From Actinomortierella ambigua (taxonomy: Eukaryota; Mortierellomycota; Mortierellomycetes; Mortierellales; Mortierellaceae), in the NCBI GenBank assembly GCA_016098155.1, contig JAAAJB010000087.1, positions 1-64,000 of the forward strand: DNA of 64,000 nucleotides, in the 5' to 3' direction. The notes beneath the pieces were generated by a model. It ran no database searches. It was not told the DNA's origin and saw nothing but the letters and a program-made list of their open reading frames with translations. Both the position numbers and the translations under genes were made by a program. The stretch's first letter is position 1; the number at the start of each line of letters is the position of its first letter. Shown piece after piece: positions 47,416-58,559 of the stretch.

Positions 47416-50400
47416 TTATTGCTTGCGTGGAGCAGAGCTAGGTGAAGCCGGCAATGATTCATCATCCATCGGCGGTGGTGGTGAGTGAGCTGTCGAAGGG
47501 GGCGAGTCTTCCTGCTGACTTGAGCGACGAGGACGTTCCTCACTCCGATCGCCCTCAGTCACAACAGGCTTGCTCAACCCAGAGGCGGCATCAAGGTCCC
47601 TGTCTTCGTCATCGTCCTCCCCAGACCTATTCCCACTCGCATCGTCACTACCGCGACGACTCTTCTCATCCTCGTCATCATCGTCATCGTCATCCTCGCT
47701 ATCGTCATCTTCGTCCTCCTCCTCCTCCTCTTCACCCACCTCCAAATCACTCTCGGGCCCCGTCGTTGTCGTCACACATCCAACGACATCGCCACTGATC
47801 GACAACAGCGCATACCCCTGATTCTTCACACTCTCCTGGAATAGCGTCTCATCGACCCGCAGCCCAACAATCGCATCGCCACCCATCGCCGCCACATGGG
47901 CCCGCGCCACAGCCTGGATCTCCATCAAGAACACGTGCACAAACCCGCCCATCCCGCTCGACACCGTCCCGTCGTGTAGGATATGCGTCTCCTTGACGAA
48001 ATGCAGGGACAGCTTGCCCAAGTACCGCGTCGGCGTCCGCCCCGGGATGAACGAGAGCGGTGTCACCTCAATAAACGACCGGCTAGTTGGTAACATGGGT
48101 AGCACCGCCGCTGCTGCCGCCGCCGCTGCCGCCGCCACCGAAGTATTCGCCGCTGTTGTGGCGGCCAGCATTGCTCGCTCGTCAAGCGGGTGCAAGTGAT
48201 GCTGTTGATGGTAGTGGTGAGGGAGGTGGGGGTAATGACCAAAGGCTGCCGATGCTGGTGGTGGCGCAGAGGCTTCACTACCACTCATGTTGATGATGCT
48301 CGAGGTCAAAGACGGTTGTCGACCATGTCGGTTCAACGACCGTGAAAACGAAGTAATGCTCGAGGGCGCCTGCAAGACACTCTCACTGACACTTGTTTGA
48401 ATGCTGCCCGAGATCGACGATGACCCTGCTCGAAGACTTGAGTTGCCGCTCTGCGGTTGCTGGTGCTGGTGCTGCAGAGGTGAAAAACTCGATCGCAGCG
48501 ACATGCTGGATGGAGGCGCAGAGGCCGGCGAGAACTGGGTGCTTTGGTTGACCATTGGTGTACCCTCGAGAGGCGTCGATGGCTCGCTCTCCCCGACATT
48601 GGTCGCCATCACCCGCGATTTCCGATCCCGAGCCGGTGTCAACTGTGCAGTCGTCGCTGCTGTTGGGCTGCGGATCGAGGACGACGATGTGGCGGCGGCG
48701 GCAGCGGTGGCCTCCTTGGGAATATTGCTGTTACTAATAGTGCTACTGCTAGGGAACACGTTAGAAGTCACTCGCTTGTTCAGTTCATGGTTGGATGCAT
48801 TGATCGTCAAACTGGAGGAAGACATCCGACTCGGAGAATCAGTCACATGGCACTCATCCATCTGGAATACAAGCGGATCATCGCCACCACCACCGATCGA
48901 CGCTGTAGAAGAGGCTCCTTGAAGCTGATGACTGGTGGAAGTCGATGATGGGATAGCGCGCAGACTTTGTCCCGGCGATAGGTTTTGGCCACCTTGACCA
49001 AGACTAATATTGCTGCTCACCATGCCAGCCTCTGACTCCGCCCTCGAGTGATTTCGCGACATGGAGGCCGATGCGGACCCCGAACGCCAAGGCGACAATG
49101 TGGCCGGAATGGCCAAGGGTCCATTCAGCTCCGCCGGGCGCTGCCGTCCAAGCGCGACGGCGGTGAGCTGGATCTGCACCTCATTCGATCGCGGTAGCTG
49201 GATGCTGTATGTGATGCCGGCAAGGACACATTCGGTGAAGTACGAAAGGCGAAAGCGCAGGTCCTCATAAATGGTACGGAACAAGGCCATCAACTGTCGA
49301 CTCGGATGATGTGAAATCACGCTGATATGACCCTGTTTTACCGTCGTGATCAAGTGGGCATTGTCGGGTATCATAGGGTCAGTCGGCACAAAGTAAGGGT
49401 GGTTGGGCATCGTCTCTGTACTGCAGAGGTAGAAGCCGTCGGTGAAGATGGGGTCCAACAAAACTGCCAGCAAATCCTCATCCGCATCGTCATCGATCTG
49501 AACGACCACGTTCGTCTGGTAGTTGCCCCTCTCCTGCTCATCCTCAGAATCCGAGCTCGAATCCGAGCTCGAATCGTCCATTAACGCTTGGAGCGGGTTG
49601 ATCCCTTCACCCGGAATGACTATCGAGCCCACCTCGACCTGCGCTCCATCATCGGCCTCCCTGGCTCGAGCAGCCTCAATGTTGGCTCGGTTTTGTTCCG
49701 ACAGCTCCATGATCCTGCGCTGCATGTCCAGCAAATTCTTGTCTTCCTCATCAATGACATCCAGGTTTCTGGAAATGCGGAGCGCTGGCGGTGTCGGTAG
49801 AGCAGAAAGGTACATGGCTGTGCCGCTGGCAACAGCGACGATCAGAGCATCGCCGACTGTGATCTGGAAACGAAGACCAAAAATGGCATTCAGGCCATGG
49901 ATCTTGAGTTTGTACATCAGTTGTCGGTGGAGATCATACTCTACAAACGGAATCGCGTCGCTGACTATTGTGGCATTCGATTCACCATCCTTGCGCTTCT
50001 TGGTCCTGCAGACATGGGCCTCGACAAATGCACTCTGACCCACCACTTTGAGCTCCGCAGGTGGCTCCACGGTACTCAATAGAATCTCGGGAACATATCT
50101 CCGCTTGCATTGCTGGCATTTGACCAAGCTCATCGGGAACGGTGATGCCTTGCGGTGGAATGGGATGTGGCACATTCTGCATGCTTTTTTTTTTTTTTTT
50201 TTTTTTAAAAAAAATAGATAGGTGGATGGAAGAAAGAGCATTAGCACAAGAGAATTCTCATCTTTTGTTGGAAACAAAACGATCCATGAAGAGCACCCTT
50301 GAAATATCCCTGTACCTGATGGTTGTTTCCGCCTATTCTTGCGCTTCGATAGTGTGTCCAAATAAGGCTGCTCTTTGAATGAATTTTGAATACCGGCTTT

Positions 50401-51960
50401 GGTGCCGCCAAAGGACGACGCCATGGCATCCATAGGATTGTCTACATACGACCGACTGATACTACCAGAGCGGGATAAATTCCTGCCGGCATCCAGCACA
50501 GCAGCAGGGCTGAAGGCATTCATATCGAGATTAGCCGCCGTACCATAGGCGGACAGCACAATGAGCTCGTCGTTGATGGTAGCGTTCTCCTGATATCCAA
50601 TGATATGTGAGCAATCCAGCTGACGTGCGTGCGATTTGATCTCGTTGCGAAGCTCATCCCACCATGCGTCCCGCGTCTCGACATCGTCATTATCGATCAG
50701 CTTGACAGACCTTGCGCTGACAATCCCGCCCAGATTCAGAATGCTACCCGGCGGGAATTCGTGCAATGTGAAGAGTTGTTGTTCCAAGTATTTGTAGTTG
50801 TTGAGGCTGTTCTTGGCGCCGCTAGTGACGGAGGGCTCCGAGGAGCTGGCGTTGCTGCTGCCATCGCTCTCAAAGCCCGAATTCCTGCGTTTGGTCACCG
50901 CCATGTCGGAACCACGGAATCCTGGGCTAGACCCTTGGCCGGAGGCTATCATCTGACCTCCTAAATCCTGAGAGAGAATGTTGGCGGGGCTGATGCTCTG
51001 GATGTCGCTCGCCAAGACAGATGTGAGAACCTCTTCGGTGGGGAGATCGTTCAATGTAAACGGCCGCGCGAGCGATGATGGTGGCGTCGGGTTGGACACC
51101 ATAGCAAGCTTGACCGCCGTGCCGATCGCACGTGCTGTGATGGCGTGCTCCTCGCTCTCTAGATCAAAGCATTGCTGATAGCCCAATACGGCGTTGCCAC
51201 CAAGTTCAAGTGTCTCCTTGCCAAGTAACCGCCTCAGCTGACCGGAAAGTCGAAACAGCAAGCGCTGCCTGGCCTCATTCGAAGACCGTTGTGTTCGGAA
51301 GCTGTCACTCCAATGGTACTCGGGATCGTCCTCATTGACAATGGCGTCGACGAATCCATGCATGGCCACGATCTGATATCCAGCTGGGAGAGAGTTTGTC
51401 GAGAAAAACATGATGCCTGCAGACGAATCCTTGAACGGATTAACGTCGCCGAAGAACTGGAGCTTCACCTGGACATTGAGCTCTCCGCGGATGCCACGGA
51501 TCGTGTCGTAGATGGGGAACCATCCTGCAATCTGCCACGGTGAGTTGACGGGTAAAAGGGGGTTGAGGTCGATAATGACGGATCCCACAGAGTCGTTTGC
51601 AGTGATGGCGTCGTAATCTAGCACTTTGAGCTCCAATGGTTCATTCTGTAGGTCGGCATCATCCGACACTTCGAAGCGAAAGTCCTATGTAAAGAGAGGA
51701 TGAAGAAGAGGATGAGTTGGGTGCACTGACATGAGTAGTGCTGTGTCGGCAAGATGCTTCTGTTGCGTTTGCATTGCCACAAAACGCGATGCGCGTACTT
51801 CATTCCATGTTGGGTTCAGGGTCTTGCGACAAACGGTGGTGCGCTGAGCCTCAAAGTCGGCAAAGCGCACCTCGACGTAGGCGTCTGTGAGCTCTGACGC
51901 CTTGTCCATCACAGGGAGATCCCTGGCTCCAATGACCTTAATCTTGAGGATGCATGGCAT
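47416..51960 (-). CDS. C2CD5-like protein: N-terminal C2 domain plus YbjQ-like repeats
   Basis: Homologue of animal C2CD5 (CDP138), a calcium and lipid-binding protein that promotes membrane fusion of GLUT4 vesicles. Exons on the minus strand: 51799-51960, 50316-51684 and 47416-50183; introns 114 and 132 nt; product 1,432 aa. The C2 domain covers about residues 1-130 (MPCILKIKVIGARDLPVMD, SELTDAYVEVRF, LNPTWNEDFRFEV, GWFPIYDTIRGIRGELNV). It is followed by DPEYHWSD, SSNEARQRLLFRLSGQLRRLLG and GGNAVLGYQQCFDLE, matching the first YbjQ-like domain of C2CD5. A four-Cys zinc ribbon (CRMC...CQQC) begins at about residue 512 and is followed by further YbjQ-like units. The C-terminus is very acidic. 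The acceptor of intron 2 lies directly after a run of 22 A, chosen because only it keeps both frame and the first Cys pair. Confidence 0.88.
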
Positions 51961-52081
51961 TGTGCTCAACTGAGAAACATGCAGGAGGAGGGTTAATTAC
52001 ACAGAAAAAGGCTACTGAAGCTATTTAAAATGAGAGGGGAGGGGAGTTCATAACGGCCGTGCGAGGGATTACAGGTCACAG

Positions 52082-52919
52082 TCACGACAGCGCCGATGCT
52101 GCAGCTTGAAGGTCGTCCTCCTCAGTCGTGGTTCCAAGGGCCTCCAGCTCGTTTCGCCGCCATAGGCCTGGTGAGGCTTCAGCTTCGATCAAGACACGGC
52201 GGAAGGTGTGTCTCTCAGTCACCCACACTTTGGAGGCACCTTTCTCGAGGCAATCAAGCTTCTTACGCGAATGAACACAGGTGTACTCTCTATAGATGCG
52301 GCTCTCAGGACTGCAGATAGACGAAGGTGAGAGTTCACCATTCTGTGACCCCGCCTTCACATACATCCGAGTTGGGGATGTCGATTGAGCTGCCTGCGAG
52401 ACTGCCTTTGCTTGTTGCAGTGGAACTTTCACAGGGGCAACGGTAGCCTTGCGCTTCGGGCCGAGCAGCGGGTTCTTCTTGGTTGGAGGAGCAGAGGAAG
52501 GCGTCTGCTTCTCGCGGATGGCGCTTTTGTCATCTGGGCCAATACTGTTCGAGCAAGTACTTCCGTCATCGTCGTCGTCATCATCATCATCACTATCGTC
52601 ATCACAGTCGTCTTCAGGTGCCCATACCCCACCCATCTTCTCGCCCTTTTGCTGAATTCTGTCAATGATGTGTCTGGCATTGTCATCGAAGACTACGAGC
52701 TTCTTGGGCAACGTCTGTGACCTTGCCTTGGATGCCAGTGATGGAGCGTGTGTTTTCCTTGATAGGGCTATTCATACAGGTTAAGCCAACCGTATGTTAG
52801 TCGTATGTTAGTATTCATGGCAGGGACGAGAAGATGAACGTGTAGGCATCATCTGAGGCATTGTCCTACATACTTTGGCTGCGGCTTGTAGTCCGGCGCA
52901 AAGACTGGCTGTCCGGCAT
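52082..52919 (-). CDS. Uncharacterised acidic protein
   Basis: Not recognised. Exons 52874-52919 and 52767 down to 52082; intron 106 nt (GTATGT...ATAG), phase 1; product 243 aa. The first exon encodes a short basic Ser/Arg/Thr-rich N-terminus (MPDSQSLRRTTSRSQ). Exon 2 continues with LSRKTHAPSLASKARSQ and LPKKLVVFDDNARHIIDRIQ, a GGVWAP segment, then an Asp run coded by GAT/GAC repeats, a Ser/Pro/Lys-rich middle with NPLLGPKRK, and a compact C-terminal part with YREYTCVHSRKKLDCLEKG and ERHTFRRVLIEAE. There is no signal peptide or membrane segment; basic clusters suggest a nuclear protein. It is divergent from the glycosyltransferase gene, with 275 bp between starts. Confidence 0.65.
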
Positions 52920-53194
52920 GGTATTTGCTGTGTTGCTTATGTTTGGGTTGGTAGAGAGTGTGTGTGTGTGTGTGTGAGAGTGAGAGAGAGATGTGCGGAT
53001 GAGAGAACAAATTGTTTACACTCCATCACCCACTGCAGAAAGGCTACTTCATATCAACATCTCCTGTATCAATAATATTATCAGTTGAGGAAAGCGCTCG
53101 TTGACCTCTTTCTTTCACTCTCTTCCTCCCCTTTCCCTCTCTCCCTCTCTCTCTCTCTGCGATCCCCACCCCTTTTACACTCACACCAAACAAC

Positions 53195-54407
53195 ATGGTA
53201 TCGCTCTCACAGCGGTTAGTGCGACTGGCCTTGGGTGTTGTGGTCTTGTTTATCCTGGGGTTCATACTTTCCGGCCTCCCGATGGACATGACAGCCCAGC
53301 AATCCTACCGGCCACCGACCATCCCTCAGCATGCACCACCTACCCATGTCATATCCATGGAACTCGACGACATCCACAACCAAACAACCACCAGTCTGGC
53401 TGGCAAGCGGCTGTTGATCCTGACCCCTCTTATGAACGCTGCTGAGCAGCTTGATGCTTACTTTACCAGCGTCCAGACAATCGACTACCCCAAGCACCTC
53501 ATCTCGCTCGGATTCCTGGTATCTGTACGCGACTCGGACGCCACCCTTCGTCGACTGACTGAAAATGTCCGAGCTTTGACTCGTCCAAGTAAACAACAAC
53601 AACAAAAGCAACCTTCCAACACTGCCGCTACTACTACTGATGCGGGCGATACAGCGAGTGACCAGTATCGCCGAATCACCATCCTTCACGAGCGTGCCAC
53701 CGCAAGTCACAGCCATAAAGAACGGCACAAGTACGCACTGCAGGCTGCACGACGACAGATCATGGCGAGATGTCGAAACATGTTAGTCGTGACAGCGTTG
53801 CAGGATGAAGGGTGGGTACTGTGGCTCGATGTGGATGTCGTCGGATATGCGCCAACGCTGGTTCGGGAACTAATGGCGCTCGACACAGATGTCGCCGCGC
53901 CCAACTGTTTTGTGCGACGTCGGAACTGGAGCCTGTTCGGACCCAAGGAAGAGATCTCGCCCTATGATCGCAATAACTGGATCGAGACTGTCGAATCGAT
54001 GGCGTTTCAGCGAGGTCTTGACGAAGACGACGTCTTATTTGAAGGTATTTGTATGCAAAGAGGATGCGGGTTTTGTCAATCGCTATCCCTTCGACGCTCA
54101 GAAAAAAAAACTGACCCTCTCTCTCTCTTCTCTCGGACCTACCCATGCAATAGGCTATGAGGCAGACGGCCATTCTACACATCGCATTTCGATGGCCGAT
54201 TTGTATCCTAAGGAGCAAGGCACTGTGTCCTTGGATGGCGTTGGGGGTACCTTTCTTCTCGTCAAGGCCAAGGTACACCGACATGGGGTGCTTTTCCCTT
54301 CTACGGCTGTGGACCACCAGCTAGAAACTGAAGGATTTGCCAAGTGGGCCAAGAAGGAGGGCTTTCAAGTGATGGGCGTCCCAAGCCAACTTGTCTTTCA
54401 TGAATAA
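53195..54407 (+). CDS. Anp1/Mnn9/Van1-family mannosyltransferase (GT62)
   Basis: Golgi type II membrane glycosyltransferase of the mannan polymerase family that extends N-glycan mannose chains. Exons 53195-54044 and 54154-54407; intron 109 nt; product 367 aa. A short cytoplasmic N-terminus is followed by one membrane segment at about residues 8-28 (LVRLALGVVVLFILGFILSG). The catalytic domain begins with LLILTPLMNAAEQLDAYF. It carries the DxD metal site in WVLWLDVDVVGY near 207-218, then APNCFVRR and NWIETVES. The end has GGTFLLVKAKVHRHGVLFP and ETEGFAKWAKKEGFQVMGVP. A Gln/Ser/Thr-rich insert at about 130-155 breaks the domain. Which of the yeast paralogues it matches best is not decided here. 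Confidence 0.92.
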
Positions 54408-54477
54408 AGTGAACAGCTGTCAACTGCCCGAAAGTAAAATCTCTACTCCTACCTTTCTTGTCGCAGCATAGCTCTAC

Positions 54478-54829
54478 TTGTTTTCGTTCTATTCTACCTT
54501 GCCTGGAAGGCGACCAGAGGAATTACCACGCGAGATTCTCTTCCACATCCCTGATATACTCGAGACAGAGATTAGTATGCTTGCTTCCCTGGTTCAAGCG
54601 AACCTGTTTTTTCTTCCAACTGGCAGCACCTATCCTACGGGCGGATCTACTCCATCGCATCGACAGACCTCGCATGGCGAGTTACTTGGGTATAGATCAC
54701 TCCATGACCTTTGAATTCATAGATTCATTCTTGAGGCGGTACACTTCTTTCTTTAAAGCGCTTTTGGATCTATGTACGAGAAACATTATGATGTGGCGAT
54801 GGCTTATGTACAGCGTAAGAACAAGCTAG
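54478..54829 (+). pseudogene. F-box-like coding remnant with a frameshift
   Basis: One frame gives LPREILFHIPDILETEISMLASLVQ (about 54518-54592), which looks like the start of an F-box helix. The neighbouring frame continues QLAAPILRADLLHRIDRP and MASYLGIDHS (about 54618-54702). The switch of frame falls at a TTTTTT run near 54607-54612, so either a sequencing indel or real decay broke the gene. No long leucine-rich repeat part follows. Confidence 0.4.
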
Positions 54830-55309
54830 ATAATAATACGATGCCCAGGGCCAAGTGCAACCCGGATTTGTGGTCTACTATCCTGGCCAAGACTTGTAAG
54901 CGGCCGGGGCAGCAGCAGCAGTAGCGATCCCAATACCATTACTAGCGCTCGTGTGTATGGCCGCATGCCCTGGAGGATTTGGTAGGCCAATTACTCTTAT
55001 AGTATGATGTCCCTGTCCAGCAACGACGGCGATCCCGACCCGGTGTCCTCTTTAGTCGGTGGATCCCCGATGATGAGCTTGGTACTGCATGCAGCGGCCG
55101 TAGCACCATCTCCAGTGCAGACGGACGCCTATGACAACTACTTTTAATACCTGCCCATGTGTATTCCGGGCTCCTTCCCTCCCAGTCACTCCCTCATGCA
55201 TCCTCAACATCCTCAACAAGCACTGCCACTACCAGCTTTGACCATCTCCTCTGAAGCCTCGCCTGCCATAACGAGGCCGTCCGTCTCCAAAGCAACCATG
55301 TACAAATGA
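54772..55309 (+). pseudogene. Decayed reading frame of unknown family
   Basis: A 50-codon frame at 54772-54924 (MYEKHYDVAMAYVQRKNK..., ending in a CAG run) shifts at that repeat into a second frame. The second frame then runs to 55309 with two in-frame stops, TAG near 54982 and TAA near 55145. Between the stops the sequence is protein-like: SSNDGDPDPVSSLVGGSPMM, and later a Pro/His/Gln/Ser-rich end. The composition resembles the C-terminal part of a fungal regulatory protein, but no domain is recognised. A spliced intact gene cannot be excluded but would need several unusual introns. Confidence 0.35.
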
Positions 55310-55787
55310 GAGGGGCCATTCTTCTTCTTCTTCGTAGTCTCAATAAATCTCCCTCATCAATATCACAACTTCTCATATACTACATGTGTAAACGGCTCTT
55401 CATCGAACGCCGTGTAGCCCTTGAACTTCCCATATGGGTGATCTCTGCGATGGTTTGGATTGGTGGTTTGTTCACGTAGAGGGGGTGAGAATCGCTGCAA
55501 GGCCAACCCAAACAAACGTGAACGCTCTCAAATCGAAAAAAAATGCAAGGCAGAAAACAAATGTCCATTCATTCCTCCCATCATCATCATACCTTCTCAT
55601 CGCGGATCACTGTGAGATCTCCTCCATTCCATTCCATTCCTTATACAAGTCCTGCTATTTTTTATTCACACTTCTCAGACATCCTCATGGTACGAACTTA
55701 TCTCATAGGCTGCTTGCCCTGCTGCAGATACCGACTTATCGACTAACCCCAGCCCCTCCCCCGGCCTCTTAGTCGTCTCTACAATCC

Positions 55788-58097
55788 ATGCTGGTTTTAG
55801 GAAACCTTCTCGGCAAAGGAGCCTATGGATCTGTTCACGAGGCTCGCTGGGGATGCCAACAATGTGCTGCAAAGTCATTCCACGTCTCACGCTCGGATTT
55901 CCACGAGCATGCCATCCAGAAAGAGATCAAGGTCTTACAGAAGCTCAAGCACCGCAACATCATTCAGTTTTACAGGACTCACGAGCAGGAAGACTCCATC
56001 TATCTCATTATGGAGCTGGCCGAGAATGGCACACTCACAAAGGCCATCAAAGCCAAAACATTGAACTGGTCAAGCAAGACACGAATCGCTCACGAGATTG
56101 CTCGTGGGCTTGAGTATATCCATCAAGAAGATGTTCTCCACCGTGACCTCAAGAGTGCCAATGTGCTCCTTACGAAACACATGGAAGCCAAGTTGGCCGA
56201 CTTCGGACTCGCCCAGATGCGGTCTACTATTAGCAACAGCAAATCGACATCGTCCGAAGGAAGGTTCGGGGGGACACTGAGGTGGCTCGCACCAGAGCTC
56301 TTTGAGGTGGAGCCTTCTTATTCCACAAAGTCTGACATTTACGCCTTGGGCGTGGTGATGTGGGAGATGGCAGCCAACTGTACACAGCCCTACAAGAACC
56401 AAGACAACGGAGCGCTGATTGCCTTGCATGTCAAGAGTGGATACCGTGAGACATTGCCACAGGACACACCGACCGAGTACCGCGAGTATGTCGAACATTG
56501 CTGGCACCAGGACCCTGGCCAGCGACCTCACGCGAGCGAGGTGATTTTGGTGTCGGAGATTGTTCGACAAAATACAGCTGACGACGGCGACAGCGATGGC
56601 GATGGCGATACTCCCATTACAATCAGCTTTAGCGATGATGACGATGTTGATACTACTGCCCGTGCTCGCAGCAAGCAAGACAACACCCACTCCGGTACTC
56701 GAGCCAAAGCAGTCAATGAATTTATCCCACAGACGGATGACAATGTTATACAGTACTTTAGCCAGGCAGCCAAGCGAGGCAACAACGATGCACAGCTGTT
56801 TCTCGCCTGGCTCTACAGTCACGGCGGAGGGGAAGTCGACAAGAGCGTGGAAAATTCGGTCTGGTGGTACCACAAGGCTGCAAGGTGTGGCAACACTACG
56901 GCACAGCTCATACTCGGAGAGATGTATGAACAAGGGCAAAGCGTGGAGGCTAGCGAGGTGGAGGCCGCCAATTGGTACCTCAAAGCGGCTGTACACGGCG
57001 TTCTAAAGGCACAGGTCAAGATTGGTAAAATGTATGAAGAAGGACTAGGCGTACAACAGGATGACGCTGAAGCCTTTCGATGGTTCCGCATGGCGGCTAA
57101 GGATGGACAGGTTGACATGCAGGCCAAGGTAGCCGCTTGGTTCTCGCTTGGTCGGGGCGTCGAACAGAGCGATGTCGAGGCTGCCAAGTGGTTCGCCAAA
57201 GCAGCAGAGCAAGGCGATTCAGGAGCACAGTGCGACCTTGCCTTGATGTTCATTGATGGACAAGGAATTGAACAGAGTGATTCCGAGGCATTCCAGTTGT
57301 ACATCAAGGCAGCAGCTCAAGGGTCTGCACGCGCACAATACAACCTTGGAGTGATGTACGACCAAGGACAGGGAGTCGATCGGTGTTATATCGAAGCAGC
57401 CAAATGGTACACCAAGGCGGCCGAGCAAGGGTCTGCACACGCACAGTACAGCCTTGGAGTGATGTACAGACAAGGACAAGGGGTCGACCAGAGCGCCGTC
57501 GAGGCAGTCAAGTGGTACGCCAAGGCAGCGGAGCAAGGGGATGCAGACGCACAGTGCAACCTTGGAGTGATGTACAGACAAGGACAGGGAGTCGATCAGT
57601 GTGATATCGAGGCAGTCAAGTGGTACGCCAAGGCAGCGGAGCAAGGGGATGCAAACGCACAGTGCAACCTTGGAGCGATGTACAGACAAGGACAGGGAGT
57701 CGATCAGTGTGATATCGAGGCAGTCAAGTGGTACACCAAGGCGGCCGAGCAAGGGAATGCTACCGCTCAGTGCAACCTTGGAGTGATGTACAGACAAGGA
57801 CGGGGGGTCGACCAGAGCCATAGCGAGGCAGTCAAGTGGTACACCAAGGCAGCGGAGCAAGGGAATGCTAGCGCACAGCACAACCTTGGAGTGATGTACG
57901 GCCAAGGACGAGGGGTCGATCAGAGCCATAGCGAGGCAGTCAAATGGTACACCAAAGCAGCCGAGCAAGGGAATGCTAGCGCACAGTACAACCTTGGAGT
58001 GATGTACAGACAAGGACAGGGAGTCGATCAGAGCGATGTCAAGTCAGTAAAGCCTCAAAGGTCTATCAGGTGTGCCGATCATTCCCGCTCGTCGTAG
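55788..58097 (+). CDS. Protein kinase with C-terminal Sel1 repeats
   Basis: 769 aa in one exon. The kinase domain occupies about residues 1-260: glycine loop GKGAYGSVHEA, Lys in CAAKSF, HRDLKSANVLL catalytic loop, DFG in LADFGLAQ, APELF, and DIYALGVVMWEMA, of the tyrosine-kinase-like (TKL) type. It is followed by an acidic linker, then 11 full Sel1 repeats of 36 residues (about 338-735) and a partial twelfth. The consensus is AQ-NLGVMY-QGQGVDQ---EAVKWYTKAAEQG. The last six or seven units are nearly identical in DNA with a 108-bp period. The array breaks off in unit 12 (SDVKSVK) and ends in 15 unrelated residues. Kinase-Sel1 proteins are greatly expanded in Glomeromycotina and Mortierella-like fungi; their signalling role is unknown. 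The kinase fold begins right at the start codon, so an upstream exon is possible. Confidence 0.85.
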   Translation: MLVLGNLLGKGAYGSVHEARWGCQQCAAKSFHVSRSDFHEHAIQKEIKVLQKLKHRNIIQFYRTHEQEDSIYLIMELAENGTLTKAIKAKTLNWSSKTRIAHEIARGLEYIHQEDVLHRDLKSANVLLTKHMEAKLADFGLAQMRSTISNSKSTSSEGRFGGTLRWLAPELFEVEPSYSTKSDIYALGVVMWEMAANCTQPYKNQDNGALIALHVKSGYRETLPQDTPTEYREYVEHCWHQDPGQRPHASEVILVSEIVRQNTADDGDSDGDGDTPITISFSDDDDVDTTARARSKQDNTHSGTRAKAVNEFIPQTDDNVIQYFSQAAKRGNNDAQLFLAWLYSHGGGEVDKSVENSVWWYHKAARCGNTTAQLILGEMYEQGQSVEASEVEAANWYLKAAVHGVLKAQVKIGKMYEEGLGVQQDDAEAFRWFRMAAKDGQVDMQAKVAAWFSLGRGVEQSDVEAAKWFAKAAEQGDSGAQCDLALMFIDGQGIEQSDSEAFQLYIKAAAQGSARAQYNLGVMYDQGQGVDRCYIEAAKWYTKAAEQGSAHAQYSLGVMYRQGQGVDQSAVEAVKWYAKAAEQGDADAQCNLGVMYRQGQGVDQCDIEAVKWYAKAAEQGDANAQCNLGAMYRQGQGVDQCDIEAVKWYTKAAEQGNATAQCNLGVMYRQGRGVDQSHSEAVKWYTKAAEQGNASAQHNLGVMYGQGRGVDQSHSEAVKWYTKAAEQGNASAQYNLGVMYRQGQGVDQSDVKSVKPQRSIRCADHSRSS
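57348..58037 (+). repeat. 108-bp tandem repeat inside the Sel1 array
   Basis: Units begin at GGA of LGVMY at 57348, 57456, 57564, 57672, 57780, 57888 and 57996 (partial). Adjacent copies differ at only a few bases, for example the pairs at 57564/57672 and 57780/57888. Confidence 0.9.
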
Positions 58098-58559
58098 TCA
58101 TGTATTCCGCCGCGGCCTGCTCACAGGCGTCACTCGAAATCAAAGAGCTGGACTGGATACTTCCACGGGGTGTTGGTTTCCGGGTCGCGTAAGTCAATGT
58201 TGCTGTGTGCAGGACAAGAATCAAGGAGGGGCAAGGAAGGCTCCTGAGGCTGATCGTGTCAAATTCAGGGTGTTTTATTTAACGAAGATCCTATAAAAAG
58301 GGGGGTCTTCTCTGCAATAAAGCAACGCAGACTTCTTTCATCTCGTTAACTTGGTCTAAATTTCACTATCGTCGAATGGTATTAGCCATTGCATGAAGAC
58401 GTCTATTCATCCATCCATTTGGAAGAATCTTGATATTCATTCTGTCCAGTGCTTCGTTCTGCACAAACTTGACGAAATGCTTGGCTAAGGATAGAAGATT
58501 ATACAATTGATATCACAATAGGAAAGAGACACAACTGAAAATTGATAATGATAGAAGAG
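58098..58559. other. Kinase 3' flank, no gene seen
   Basis: Contains a TATAAAAAG-like element at 58292 and an AATAAA at 58316-58321. It ends at the transposase remnant. Confidence 0.45.

Noticed and set aside
57219..58013. 264-codon minus-strand frame antisense to the Sel1 repeats
   Set aside because: Its regular 36-residue pattern is only the reverse translation of the 108-bp repeats.
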